A stretch of 64,000 nt of DNA, from contig JBIQIY010000007.1 in assembly GCA_044507775.1 (NCBI GenBank), positions 1 to 64,000 on the forward strand. Reading direction: 5' to 3'. Positions 1 through 9,103 of the stretch are shown here, piece by piece. The notes under the pieces are model-generated. The model was given only the letters and a program-made list of their open reading frames with translations, did no database searches and had not been told where the DNA came from. The position numbers were made by a program, and so were the translations under genes. The stretch is from Chryseosolibacter sp044507775 (GTDB lineage Bacteria; Bacteroidota; Bacteroidia; Cytophagales; Cyclobacteriaceae). Numbering within the stretch: position 1 is the stretch's first letter; each line of letters opens with the position of its first letter.

Positions 1-55
1 TGGCTTTGCATTAATAGCGGGCTTGGCGAGCTTTGCGTGAAATTATTTCGCGACC

Positions 56-3000
56 CTAGCGCGAATCAGCAACCAGAATCGGCAACTCAATCGTAAATAT
101 CGTTCCTTTGTTGAGTCTCGTTTCAAACGAAATCTCTCCATTCATTTGATGAATTGCCTGTCGCGAGATGGCAAGGCCGAGCCCTGAACCGGATTTCTTC
201 GTACTGAAATGCGGAAGAAAAATGCGATCGGCGATCTGCTGACTGATACCCTTACCGTTGTCCTGGAACTGAATCCTCACCCGCTCCCCCTGAAGCTGAA
301 CTGAAACGGTGACCCGCGTATGCTGGCCGGGATTGCCGGACTGCAGTCCATTCAAAATCAGGTTCGAAAAAGTCCGGCCCAGCAGTTGCTCATCACCCTG
401 CACCCAGACCTCCCGGATGCCGCTCCGGAAACTGATGTCGCCTGTGTGGCTGTGCAGGTCGATCACGCGTTTCAATAAAGCAACAACCTCCAATTTTACG
501 ATCACAGGCTCGGGCATCCGGGCAAAACCACTGAACGAAGACGCGATATCATTTAACGTATCGACCTGGCTGAGTAAACTCGCGATCGCTTTCTGTATCT
601 TTTCGGGTGAGCCGTTGCCGTCGCGGATCGCGCGCTCGAGTTGCTGAAGGGTTAGCTTCATCGGCGTCAGCGGATTCTTGATCTCGTGGGCAACCTGCTG
701 GGCAATCTCACGCCACGCCTTTTCCCGCTGGGTCTGCTCAAGCTCGATTTTGCTTTCGCTCAGCTTGAAAAGCATGCTGTTGTACTCCTTCACCATCATG
801 CCGATCTCGTCGGTGGCCGTCCACGTCAGGGGTTGGTTCATTCGCGTAAGCGACGTCTTCCGCAGCGATTGCGTGATAAAACGCAGCGGGAACGTCAGCC
901 ATTCGGATACAAAATAAGAGAGCACCAGGAGCACGATAAAGATCACCGCAAAAATATTCAGTATGTTGGTGAGTATGACCGTCTGTACTCTTTCCAGGAG
1001 GTACACCGACTGATAGAAGGGCACGCCAACGATACCAATCAGGTCGCCGGTCTGGGGTGATTTTATACCCGTATAGGCGACAAAATAGCGCAGGCTTCCC
1101 ACCTGTTCCGCCTCTATAAAAAGGTTCTCTCCGCCCAGTATCTTGAACAGCGCCCTGGAATTGATGTACCGCGAAATAAGATTGCTCTCAAAGATCAGAG
1201 GCTGGCTGCTGGCCAGTAGTTGTCCCTGGGTATTGTATACATTCGCGTCCATGTTCGACAGTTTCGCAAGGTCAGCGAGGTGGTTGGTGAGCGCGGCACG
1301 AGTTTCATCGACATCGCTCACATATTCGCTCAGGTACGCCGTCATCTGCTGGCCGAAGATCCGCGATTTGTTCAGGTACTCCGTGTCGAGCTGTTGCTGG
1401 GAAGACCGGCTTGTCAGTCCAAGCGTCGTGATGCTTACAATGATCAGTGGCACGAAGAAGGCCAGGTTGAGGTACAATTGTATCCGGGCGGAGAAAAACA
1501 ACCGGCGTCCCAGGAAATAATTATAAATACCCTGTATGAAGATCATGATCAGGATGATGAACAACCCGAGCACGAACAGGAATGAAAAGTTGGCTACCCG
1601 ATAGACCAGCGGAATGACACGGGACGAAACGACTGCTATCCGACCGGCCTGATCTTCCTGCGCAATGTGGTCGTACCCGTAATAACGGATCCCGGTGGTG
1701 TATAGGGCAGGGTTGCCCAACCACTCTCGGTTAAAGAAATTCTCGTAGTTGTATTCGCCGGAAGTAAAGACGATTTCCTTGTTTGAAAACACCGCATAGT
1801 TGATATCCTGCGTGTGGTAGAATTGCTGGAAGGTGCGGTCGACGAGCAATTCCGGATACACGTTTTCGGGAATAATCTTCTTCAGCGAAAGCTCGACCAC
1901 CACATAGCCAAAGTTCGTCTGTGCCCTTTCGATCGGAACGATCATCAGATATTTCTGCGTGATGTCGGTATCCGGATTCGTAACAAAGTAAATATTTTCA
2001 TACTCCGTTCGAAAGGGGTCGCGCTGATAACCCTGGACCAATTCGCGGAACGACAGCCCTGCCAGATTGTCGATCGAGCCACCAAACGAGTTAAAGATGA
2101 AGATCTGAATATCGTACTTGTTGAAATACGACGGCAGGAACAGCTGACGGATCTTCTGACGGATTGGTTCCTTGCCCAGAAACGGACTCATGATCCGGGT
2201 TTGGATAAAAGCGTCATTCGCTATTTTCTGAGAGGCATCGTTCAAAAGGTATTCTGCGAATATGTCGCGATCGATGAGGAAAGTGCTGGCAAACCTGAAC
2301 TGACTGTCGATCTTCTCCTTGCGCGTAAAGTGCTGGATGCCATACGCCCCGTTGGCCGACAGGAAAAAGATACTCACAAACAGATAGGCGAAGGTTCCGT
2401 ACGACAAGCGCTTCAGGTTCCTGAAAAGCCTTAGAAAGTGAACCGGAAGGAAACTGGCTGTCGCGCATACCAGCGATGACAGATACGCCTGGCCGGTCAA
2501 GGTATTAATCCCCGCAAAGACAACCGCGGCGATGAGGAACGCGACCATTGGGCGACCGCGATTGCTGTCAGAAGACAGAAGGCTGATGAAGGCGTGTGAG
2601 AAGAGGAAAGCAGACACACCCGAAAGCAGCACCGTCACAAGCGCAACGATCCGCAGTCCGTCAAAATGAAGTGACTGCGACAGATCGAGGATGATCGAAG
2701 AGTTGTTATAGAGGGTTTGTATGACGATGTACGGAAACATCCAGGCAAACAGGATCATCAGCCCGGAAAAGATCGATATTATCCACGCGTGGAGGGGTTC
2801 CCGTCGAAGCTTCAGAATATGAAAGCGAAAAAAATTCCGGAAGATGTAAACGCACAGCGTGAGAACAGCCAGTATATTAAGAAACATGTCGCCGAGCGAC
2901 GCATTGAAAGAAGACGATGCAAATACCTGCGGGTCAAAAAAACCGCTGTTGATCAGTCCCACCGGAAATTGGAACGCGGTCATCGCCCATCGGATGAAAA

Positions 3001-3718
3001 TGAATACCGCGAGGAGGAAGAGAAAGCCCCACGCGGGAGCGCGTCTTCGGATAATGGACAAAAGAGAAAATACAGCCAGCAGGAGCGCGGCCAGAGAAAG
3101 CACGAAAAAAATGACCGCCACAGTCCGGAGATTTTCATTCGCAGGAAACCGGTCTGGCAGGAAGCTGATCCTGAACGGGCATACATTCTCCACGCAAACG
3201 GGGGCGCCCAGCGTAGCATTCGGTTCGAGGATAGAAAAATCAGGCGACGCAAATATCTCCTCGTTCCACTCGGGCTGCAGGTAATCGTTGCTGATGGTGT
3301 ACTCCTTGATCAGCGTGACCAGAGAAATCACGTAAAAATTTTCGTCGATCCTGTCTTTCTTGAGGATATAAGCTTCGCGGCCGATGCGAAGCAATTTGAT
3401 ACCGAAGCTGTCGGCAAGGACCTGCGCGGGAGGTACAAACTTGTTGTCGGACCAGTACCTCAGTCGGTTCCTGTCATATACAAAAAAGGGATATGTTGTT
3501 TCGGTGGAGAGAGCGGAGTTGTAAGTAAATGGCTTGTCGAGAAGGGGAGCGAGTTCAGCGTCGATGACGCGCAGCTCTCCGGCAAGCCTTGCTCCTACCC
3601 GTGCAGCCATTGCTTCTGCAGAATCGGCCCGGAATGACATCCACGCAAAGAACAGCCCCGCAGCTAACAGGATCAAAGAGAGCGCCAGAGCAGCGAAGTA
3701 AAAAGGTTTGGACTTCAA
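56..3718 (-). CDS. Large multi-pass membrane sensor histidine kinase, NtrY-like
   Basis: A 1220-residue sensor kinase. The N-terminal half carries many hydrophobic segments (one near residues 7-27, a dense block at about 200-450) plus extracytoplasmic stretches. A further membrane segment is followed by a HAMP-like linker, then the HisKA box with phospho-acceptor His1011 (motif HEIKNPL), an N box (NLILNG), and ATP-binding G boxes (DNGKGI, GSGLGLAIS). The layout resembles NtrY-type kinases. No response regulator is adjacent. It lies 27 bp downstream of the last gene of the cytochrome oxidase cluster on the same strand and no terminator is visible between them, so co-transcription is possible. 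The signal sensed is unknown; a link to respiration is inferred only from position. Confidence 0.9.
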   Translation of the reverse strand: MKSKPFYFAALALSLILLAAGLFFAWMSFRADSAEAMAARVGARLAGELRVIDAELAPLLDKPFTYNSALSTETTYPFFVYDRNRLRYWSDNKFVPPAQVLADSFGIKLLRIGREAYILKKDRIDENFYVISLVTLIKEYTISNDYLQPEWNEEIFASPDFSILEPNATLGAPVCVENVCPFRISFLPDRFPANENLRTVAVIFFVLSLAALLLAVFSLLSIIRRRAPAWGFLFLLAVFIFIRWAMTAFQFPVGLINSGFFDPQVFASSSFNASLGDMFLNILAVLTLCVYIFRNFFRFHILKLRREPLHAWIISIFSGLMILFAWMFPYIVIQTLYNNSSIILDLSQSLHFDGLRIVALVTVLLSGVSAFLFSHAFISLLSSDSNRGRPMVAFLIAAVVFAGINTLTGQAYLSSLVCATASFLPVHFLRLFRNLKRLSYGTFAYLFVSIFFLSANGAYGIQHFTRKEKIDSQFRFASTFLIDRDIFAEYLLNDASQKIANDAFIQTRIMSPFLGKEPIRQKIRQLFLPSYFNKYDIQIFIFNSFGGSIDNLAGLSFRELVQGYQRDPFRTEYENIYFVTNPDTDITQKYLMIVPIERAQTNFGYVVVELSLKKIIPENVYPELLVDRTFQQFYHTQDINYAVFSNKEIVFTSGEYNYENFFNREWLGNPALYTTGIRYYGYDHIAQEDQAGRIAVVSSRVIPLVYRVANFSFLFVLGLFIILIMIFIQGIYNYFLGRRLFFSARIQLYLNLAFFVPLIIVSITTLGLTSRSSQQQLDTEYLNKSRIFGQQMTAYLSEYVSDVDETRAALTNHLADLAKLSNMDANVYNTQGQLLASSQPLIFESNLISRYINSRALFKILGGENLFIEAEQVGSLRYFVAYTGIKSPQTGDLIGIVGVPFYQSVYLLERVQTVILTNILNIFAVIFIVLLVLSYFVSEWLTFPLRFITQSLRKTSLTRMNQPLTWTATDEIGMMVKEYNSMLFKLSESKIELEQTQREKAWREIAQQVAHEIKNPLTPMKLTLQQLERAIRDGNGSPEKIQKAIASLLSQVDTLNDIASSFSGFARMPEPVIVKLEVVALLKRVIDLHSHTGDISFRSGIREVWVQGDEQLLGRTFSNLILNGLQSGNPGQHTRVTVSVQLQGERVRIQFQDNGKGISQQIADRIFLPHFSTKKSGSGLGLAISRQAIHQMNGEISFETRLNKGTIFTIELPILVADSR

Positions 3719-3745
3719 CCTTGCAATTTTAGGGTGCCACGGATA

Positions 3746-4129
3746 TTACTTTGACCAGCGGGGGTCGTATTTGATGCCTCCGAACGAGTAGAGATAGATA
3801 ATTCTGGAATACCGGTAGTTCCAGGGCACCAGCAGGATCATGACCCCGATGACGACTCCGATATACACCCACTCCGACGGATCGTCGCCCAGGTAGTACA
3901 ACAGAAGACCTACGGATACCATGACGGCCACCGTGATGGCGTAGCCTATATACATCGCGCCCTGGTAGAACCCGGGTTCTGGCTCAAGCCTGACGCCGCA
4001 TTGCGGGCAGGTCTTGTTCATGATATTGAATTTTGTAACGCTTGTCGCCGGGAAGGCAAACATATCGCCTTGCCTGCAGCGGGGGCATTTACCTTGAAGC
4101 AATGCGCTTGCTGTATTCTTTTGCGCCAT
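3746..4129 (-). CDS. DUF983 family membrane protein
   Basis: A 127-residue protein with two CxxC pairs near the N-terminus (CPRC and CPQC, a zinc-ribbon-like arrangement) followed by two membrane segments. This is the DUF983 family, often found beside cytochrome oxidase and heme genes in Bacteroidota. Function is not established; a role in oxidase assembly is inferred from context. Its start codon lies 41 bp inside the preceding gene in another frame, which suggests translational coupling. Confidence 0.85.
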   Translation of the reverse strand: MAQKNTASALLQGKCPRCRQGDMFAFPATSVTKFNIMNKTCPQCGVRLEPEPGFYQGAMYIGYAITVAVMVSVGLLLYYLGDDPSEWVYIGVVIGVMILLVPWNYRYSRIIYLYSFGGIKYDPRWSK

Positions 4130-4343
4130 TCCGGGTTGATTTATACCAAAGATATCCGATGATCATCGCTGCCATATAGGGAAGCGCCAGCAAGTAAAGG
4201 ATGCCGGTGTTTATTCCGGCAGCAATACCCGGGTTTCCATTGCTGAAGTTATTTTCAAGCGTGGACCGACACATGGCACACTGCGCGGATACGTTTTGGA
4301 GGCCGGCGACAAGAAAGAACGCAATCAGCAGCAGTTTTTTCAT
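4089..4343 (-). CDS. Small membrane protein of the cytochrome oxidase cluster
   Basis: An 84-residue protein with an N-terminal signal-like segment ending near SAQ, a CAMC motif just after it, and one strong membrane helix at about residues 46-66. The pair of cysteines on the outer face could bind a metal or heme, but this is inference. It overlaps DUF420 by 4 bp upstream and DUF983 by 41 bp downstream, so it belongs to the cox operon. I do not recognise a named family. Confidence 0.75.
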   Translation of the reverse strand: MKKLLLIAFFLVAGLQNVSAQCAMCRSTLENNFSNGNPGIAAGINTGILYLLALPYMAAMIIGYLWYKSTRNGAKEYSKRIASR

Positions 4344-4879
4344 GGGTAGTATGGACTAATCATCAGGTAAACAATAACCCCGGTTACCGAGACATAAAGC
4401 CAGACTGGAAAGGTGATCCTGGCCAGTCGTCGATGCCTGGCGAAATTCCCCGATAGCGCCCGGACAAAGGTAAACAAGACCAACGGAATAACACCGATGG
4501 ATAGCAAAATGTGCGTAATGAGCACGAAAAAGTAGACATACCGGATGGGCCCCTCTCCTCCGAATGGCGTCGATTCGCTCGTACTATGGTAGATCAGGTA
4601 GAGGGTAAGAAACAAGGCTGAGAGCCCGATACAGGTCTTCATGATGCGCTCGTGGAGCAGTCGCCGCCCATTTCTGACTGCAACCACCGCGGTGATCAGC
4701 AAGAGGGCTGTAACCCCATTAATCGTCGCATAGATCGGGGGCAGGAAGGACGTATCATAGCCTTCGATTTTTGGCATGCCCATCAGAAGAGCCAGTGAAA
4801 CGGGGATGATCACAGACAATGCTATGATTGTTTTCCTGTGAGGATCCTTTACCGCCGGCATTTTTACGTCTTCAGACAT
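4340..4879 (-). CDS. DUF420 family membrane protein
   Basis: A 179-residue protein with about five membrane helices and histidines within the membrane region (motif HILLS, and HERIMK further upstream). It matches the DUF420 family (CtaM/CtaG-neighbour type), which is encoded with cytochrome oxidases and thought to help their assembly. It starts directly after the stop of the SCO-like gene (0 bp gap) and overlaps the next gene by 4 bp, so it is tightly coupled within the operon. Confidence 0.85.
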   Translation of the reverse strand: MSEDVKMPAVKDPHRKTIIALSVIIPVSLALLMGMPKIEGYDTSFLPPIYATINGVTALLLITAVVAVRNGRRLLHERIMKTCIGLSALFLTLYLIYHSTSESTPFGGEGPIRYVYFFVLITHILLSIGVIPLVLFTFVRALSGNFARHRRLARITFPVWLYVSVTGVIVYLMISPYYP

Positions 4880-5374
4880 TTAATACTGTTTTAAAATAAT
4901 CTTCATTTCCACGATGAGCCTGTCCACATCCTTGCGATCGTCTCCTTTGTAGTAACCTCTGATCCGGTGCGCGTGGTCCACCACCGCAACCGAAGAATCC
5001 TTCGGCGTCAACAGGATGCATTCCCTCAGAAAACGGGCATCGACTGACTCGGGAATATCTGCAGGAGAAATGACCTGCACAGGATCGCCCCGGAATTCAA
5101 CGCGGATCCGGTTCATGGCTCCTTCTTCTCCCTGCTTGAAAAAGAAAACAAATAATGAATCGCGGTTGTTCACTCTCAGCTTCGCAATCAGTGAGTCAGC
5201 CACGCGATAAGGAGTTGGATACTGAAGTCCGCAATCAGGGGGCGGCAGGAAATCCGCTTGCTGGTGCAGTACGGGGACCTCAAATTCATTCTGGCCAAAC
5301 GTCTTCAAAAAAAGAAAGATCACCACGGGAAACAGGAGAGCCAGAAAGAGGAAGATCAATTTTTTTCCTTTCAT
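4880..5374 (-). CDS. SCO-like thioredoxin-fold protein lacking the copper-binding CxxxC
   Basis: The ATG at 5374 is preferred because it directly precedes a basic plus hydrophobic membrane anchor (MKGKKLIFLF); an upstream ATG at 5410 would add 12 unlikely residues. The protein is about 164 residues. The C-terminal part (VVDHAHRIRGYYKG, then DVDRLIVEMK) closely follows the end of SCO1/SenC proteins. The CxxxC copper ligands expected in the middle are not there: only two isolated cysteines remain. It is therefore probably a degenerate SCO homologue kept in the oxidase cluster, with a structural or assembly role that is not copper thiol transfer. Confidence 0.7.
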   Translation of the reverse strand: MKGKKLIFLFLALLFPVVIFLFLKTFGQNEFEVPVLHQQADFLPPPDCGLQYPTPYRVADSLIAKLRVNNRDSLFVFFFKQGEEGAMNRIRVEFRGDPVQVISPADIPESVDARFLRECILLTPKDSSVAVVDHAHRIRGYYKGDDRKDVDRLIVEMKIILKQY

Positions 5375-5449
5375 AGTGGACCGCAAAGAAAGAGGCTTGA
5401 GCGAACCCAAGCCTCCTGATGTAAATGTATTAAAGATCCTTTCCGGATT

Positions 5450-5785
5450 CTAGAATCTCAGATCGGAGATTGCCATCCCTTCGTACACGAGGGCGATCAG
5501 CAACCACACGACAAATATCATCGGGATCAGGATTGCCCATATAAGAACTTTTGCTTCGTGGCGTAGGTGCATGAATTCGCCGACGATGTAGGCCGCCTTG
5601 ACAATGGTCATCGCAATGAACAGCCACACGCGTGTGGTTTGAAATTCATGTGGAACCAGGAAGGCCACGGCAAATTCGATTGCTGTGATAAAACCCAGGA
5701 TTCCGGCAACGCGCCAAAGCTTCCTTATCTTTTCCTTATCAGGGGGAAGGACGGTTATTTGCTGGGTTTCCTCGTGATGAGCCAT
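5450..5785 (-). CDS. Cytochrome c oxidase subunit IV family protein
   Basis: A 111-residue protein with three membrane helices, the size and topology of bacterial oxidase subunit IV (CyoD/CtaF-like). It lies 32 bp downstream of subunit III and is followed by the SCO-like gene. The subunit has no redox centre and is expected to stabilise the oxidase core. Confidence 0.85.
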   Translation of the reverse strand: MAHHEETQQITVLPPDKEKIRKLWRVAGILGFITAIEFAVAFLVPHEFQTTRVWLFIAMTIVKAAYIVGEFMHLRHEAKVLIWAILIPMIFVVWLLIALVYEGMAISDLRF

Positions 5786-5817
5786 TTCTATTGTCGTTTA
5801 TTTTGTGAATCGTAAAT

Positions 5818-6552
5818 CTAGACCAGGTAGAAGAATGTAAACACGAACACCCAAACCAGGTCAACAAAGTGCCAGTACAATCCCACTTTTTCTACCATCT
5901 CATAGTGTCCCCGGCGTTCGTAGACTCCCGTGACAGTATTGTAATAAATCAGGAAGTTAAGGCAAACCCCGCTGAATACGTGGAAGCCGTGAAACCCGGT
6001 GATGAAGAAGAAGAAGGCGGCGAAATCCGGCGGACCATACTGGTTCTGCATCAGGTTAGCGCCTTCGAAGTCATTGGGGTCGAGCGTATGAACGCCATGA
6101 ATAAAGTGTGACCACTCCCAGGCCTGACAGCTTAGGAACGTCAATCCTCCTATGATAGTCCAAAGCATCCATTTTTCAACTGCCTTGCGATCCATTCTGT
6201 GACCAGCTTCCACAGCGAGTACCATGGTGACCGAACTCATAATGAGAATGAACGTCATAATACCGACGAACACGAGGGGCAACTCCATGGTAATGAAAGG
6301 CACCGCCTCATAGACTTTTTCAGGAACGGGCCAGTACGCCTGAGAGAACACAAAGTCTTCAATTGCCCCGTCATAGCCCGGGTGTGAAGAACGCACCAGC
6401 CCATAAGTGATCAGCAGTGCTGAGAAAGTGAACGCATCGGAGAGGAGGAAGAACCACATCATGAGCTTGCCGTAGCTAACACCCATCGGGGAAACTCCAC
6501 CGTCCCAGACACTTCTGCCCGGAGCCTGAACGCTTGTCGGAGTACTTGCCAT
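5818..6552 (-). CDS. Cytochrome c oxidase subunit III (second copy, longer)
   Basis: A 244-residue heme-copper oxidase subunit III with about six to seven membrane helices and the family motifs near the C-terminus (TGFHGFHV and YWHFVDLVWV). It follows another subunit III gene by 13 bp. Two adjacent subunit III genes are common in this Bacteroidota cluster; they may be successive halves of function or alternative partners of CoxA. Membrane-integral, no metal centres. Confidence 0.93.
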   Translation of the reverse strand: MASTPTSVQAPGRSVWDGGVSPMGVSYGKLMMWFFLLSDAFTFSALLITYGLVRSSHPGYDGAIEDFVFSQAYWPVPEKVYEAVPFITMELPLVFVGIMTFILIMSSVTMVLAVEAGHRMDRKAVEKWMLWTIIGGLTFLSCQAWEWSHFIHGVHTLDPNDFEGANLMQNQYGPPDFAAFFFFITGFHGFHVFSGVCLNFLIYYNTVTGVYERRGHYEMVEKVGLYWHFVDLVWVFVFTFFYLV

Positions 6553-6565
6553 TGTCAGTTTAAGT

Positions 6566-7168
6566 TTATCGGTTCAATAATAAGAAGAGGAACAAATATA
6601 GCCAAAGAACACCTAAAAAATGCCAGTAGGTGGAACACAATTCCATCCGCAGCATATTCCGGGAATGCACTTTGTATCGGAAAGTTGCAACCAGGGCGAT
6701 CAGCAAAACGATAATACCACTGATAATGTGCAGTCCGTGAAAACCGGTCAGCACATAAATAAACGAGCTGGAAGAATTGCTTCCACCGCCTGCAAAGTAG
6801 TGATTCATCGCTACCATCTTTCCCCAGGCGAGCCACTGACCTACCAGGAACACGACGCCGAGCAGGGTTGTAAGTGCCAGTGCAAGTTTACTTTGCTCAA
6901 GGCTATCCCGTCTTGCCGCGCGTTGCGCCCAGATCATGGTGACGCTGCTCAGGATCATAATACCCGTATTCACCCAGAACTCACCGGGCAGTTCGAAAGA
7001 CGTCCATCCGGGCTCGCCGCGTTTCACAATGTACGCGCTCGTCCAGCCTCCGAATAACATACACACACTGACGATGAACAGCCAGAGCGCGAACTTCTTG
7101 GGGTTCATGCTATTCGGCTTCTTCGCCTCTTCAATAATTCTGATATCTGCTGCCATAGTCTCTCCCAT
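6566..7168 (-). CDS. Cytochrome c oxidase subunit III (first copy)
   Basis: About 200 residues, five membrane helices, with the subunit III motifs TGFHGLHI and YWHFLGVLW. ATG codons at 7168 and 7156 are both plausible; the longest open frame would start with TTG at 7177, overlapping the ctaB stop. It sits directly after ctaB and before the second subunit III. It contributes to the aa3-type oxygen reductase, stabilising the proton-pumping core. Confidence 0.92.
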   Translation of the reverse strand: MGETMAADIRIIEEAKKPNSMNPKKFALWLFIVSVCMLFGGWTSAYIVKRGEPGWTSFELPGEFWVNTGIMILSSVTMIWAQRAARRDSLEQSKLALALTTLLGVVFLVGQWLAWGKMVAMNHYFAGGGSNSSSSFIYVLTGFHGLHIISGIIVLLIALVATFRYKVHSRNMLRMELCSTYWHFLGVLWLYLFLFLLLNR

Positions 7169-7173
7169 CCTTA

Positions 7174-8070
7174 TCAAATTTTATCCAGCAAGTAAGCAAT
7201 CTGCACAATGGGCAGGTAGAGGAACGACCCGAACATGATCTTCAGAGCCGATTTCCTGTCGCCCGATTTCATCAGCGAGAATGTCTGAGCCAGGAACAAC
7301 ACGCCGCATAGCGTCACCGCTATGGCAGACTTGATTCCTGTGATTCCAAATGTTGCGGGGAGCAATCCCAGCGGGATCAGGAACAAGGTATAAATCATGA
7401 TCTGAATCGCTGTATTCAGATCCTTTTTTCCTCCGGAAGGCAATAGTTTGAAGCCCGCCTTTTTGTAGTCATCGTCGGCTACCCATGCGATCGCCCAGAA
7501 GTGAGGGAACTGCCAGATGAACTGGATACCAAAGATGATCATCGCCTCATGTGAGATAGCTCCCGTCGCGGCCGTCCAGCCCAACAGTGGCGGCAATGCT
7601 CCCGGGATAGCGCCAACCAGTACGGCGATCGGACCTACGCGCTTCAGCGGTGTATACACGAAGCTGTAAAGAATCATCGATACCAGTGACAACAGCGTTG
7701 TTAATGGATTCGTATAGGCCAGAAGTATAGCGATTCCGGCTCCCAGGCACAGCAGGCAAAAGGCAACCGCTTCATTCACCGACAGTCGTCCCGTGGGGAG
7801 CGGCCGGTTTTTCGTGCGCGACATGACCCGGTCCAGGTCGCGTTCGATAATCTGGTTTACAACAATGGAAGCGCCTGACACCAGGAAGCCACCCAGGAAC
7901 AACATGGGCAATACCCCCCAGTTGACCTCAGGAGATCCCAGCACATAACCAAACGCACAGGAGAACGCCACGAGCAGGGACAACCTGAATTTCAGCAGTT
8001 CCCAAAACGCTCGTGCCTTCGCCAGCGCAAAAGGAACCCCTGATAATGTATGAACTTGTTCTGCGATCAT
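7174..8070 (-). CDS. ctaB: Protoheme IX farnesyltransferase (heme O synthase)
   Basis: A 298-residue UbiA-family prenyltransferase with about nine membrane helices. It carries the Asp-rich sites NQIIERDLDRVMSRT and the second DDDYKKAG motif, both diagnostic of CtaB/CyoE. It attaches farnesyl diphosphate to protoheme IX to make heme O, which CtaA then oxidises to heme A for the oxidase encoded in the same operon. It begins 1 bp after the ctaA stop. Confidence 0.96.
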   Translation of the reverse strand: MIAEQVHTLSGVPFALAKARAFWELLKFRLSLLVAFSCAFGYVLGSPEVNWGVLPMLFLGGFLVSGASIVVNQIIERDLDRVMSRTKNRPLPTGRLSVNEAVAFCLLCLGAGIAILLAYTNPLTTLLSLVSMILYSFVYTPLKRVGPIAVLVGAIPGALPPLLGWTAATGAISHEAMIIFGIQFIWQFPHFWAIAWVADDDYKKAGFKLLPSGGKKDLNTAIQIMIYTLFLIPLGLLPATFGITGIKSAIAVTLCGVLFLAQTFSLMKSGDRKSALKIMFGSFLYLPIVQIAYLLDKI

Positions 8071-8071
8071 T

Positions 8072-9097
8072 TCAATTTTTCAACACAACTGATCTATTCC
8101 GATCCATTTTCAACAAAAACAAAAACTGGACTCCAAAGCAGAGGGTGGCCAGTAACAAATGCATGGGCTGAAGAAACGGCGGGACAGCAAACCAGGCCAT
8201 TCCAATACCCGTTAAGAGAGTCGTTACGATCAGCGCGATCAACCCCGGCACAAAGCCTTTCAACCTCTTCTTATCCGACAGCAGGCTAAATACCAGGCCC
8301 GCGTGAACCAGTACAACAGCCCATGAGAATGAACGATGAATCGTAAATGTCTCACCGACGGCCGCAATCCAGTCCTGACGTTCCGTCGTCCGCGCAACTG
8401 CGTCGATCTCCTCGCGTACGTGCGTGCCCAGCAGGATCTGTACCAGTACAACAGCAATGCAGGCGATCAGCCACCAGTATGCGGATGCACTATAAACCTC
8501 GTGCGACTCACCCGAACTGGTGTGAACAAGGTACACCAGCATCGCTACGATGACCAGTGCGAGGAACATGTGCACCGTGATTGTCCAGGGCGTCAGGTTA
8601 CTCGATACCACAAAAGATCCAAGCCATCCCTGAAACGATACAAGGACCAGCGTCAGGAACGAAAGCACCGTCAGCCTGCGATCGGAATTCCAGAATTTCA
8701 AAGAATACACAAACACCAGGAAGATCAGAAATCCAATGATCACACCGGTGATGCGATTAAAATATTCAATCCAGGTCTTGGTTGGATTGAAGTCACTCTC
8801 AATCAGGACCGACTCATCACTCAGCAGCTTGTCAGCGGTCGCTCCCATGCCGATGACGCGCAGGTACCGCGCGAACTTCAGGTTCTTCTGGTGGCGGTAG
8901 TCGGCATAGGTCTCTTTGTAGTCCGGCGGCAGCTGAGAGACATCCGTAGGCGGAACCCAGTTACCGAAGCACCGGGGCCAATCGGGACAGCCCATCCCCG
9001 ACCCTGTGCTTCGCACCACTCCTCCTACCAGGATCAGGATATAAACCGCGACTAATGTTGAAAGGCTCAGCTTATAAAAAGCCCGGAGCGTTTTCAT
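8072..9097 (-). CDS. ctaA: Heme A synthase, COX15/CtaA family
   Basis: A 341-residue membrane protein with about eight helices and the CtaA/COX15 features: an early GGVVRSTGSGMGCPDWP stretch, conserved histidines in HMFLA and THVREE, and HRSFSW and MHLLLA later. It converts heme O to heme A. The early cysteine pair (CPDWPRCFG) matches the type with a periplasmic Cys pair. It lies between coxA (6 bp upstream) and ctaB, so heme A is made from the same transcript as its user. Confidence 0.96.
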   Translation of the reverse strand: MKTLRAFYKLSLSTLVAVYILILVGGVVRSTGSGMGCPDWPRCFGNWVPPTDVSQLPPDYKETYADYRHQKNLKFARYLRVIGMGATADKLLSDESVLIESDFNPTKTWIEYFNRITGVIIGFLIFLVFVYSLKFWNSDRRLTVLSFLTLVLVSFQGWLGSFVVSSNLTPWTITVHMFLALVIVAMLVYLVHTSSGESHEVYSASAYWWLIACIAVVLVQILLGTHVREEIDAVARTTERQDWIAAVGETFTIHRSFSWAVVLVHAGLVFSLLSDKKRLKGFVPGLIALIVTTLLTGIGMAWFAVPPFLQPMHLLLATLCFGVQFLFLLKMDRNRSVVLKN

Positions 9098-9103
9098 CAG
9101 CGG

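Noticed and set aside
2717..3637. 306-residue plus-strand frame inside the histidine kinase gene
   Set aside because: Antisense to a well-supported kinase; the translation is Arg/Lys/Glu-rich with no motif, as expected for a shadow frame.
5818..7168. A single subunit III gene split by a frameshift
   Set aside because: Both frames are complete subunit III proteins with their own start, helices and C-terminal motifs, so they are two genes.
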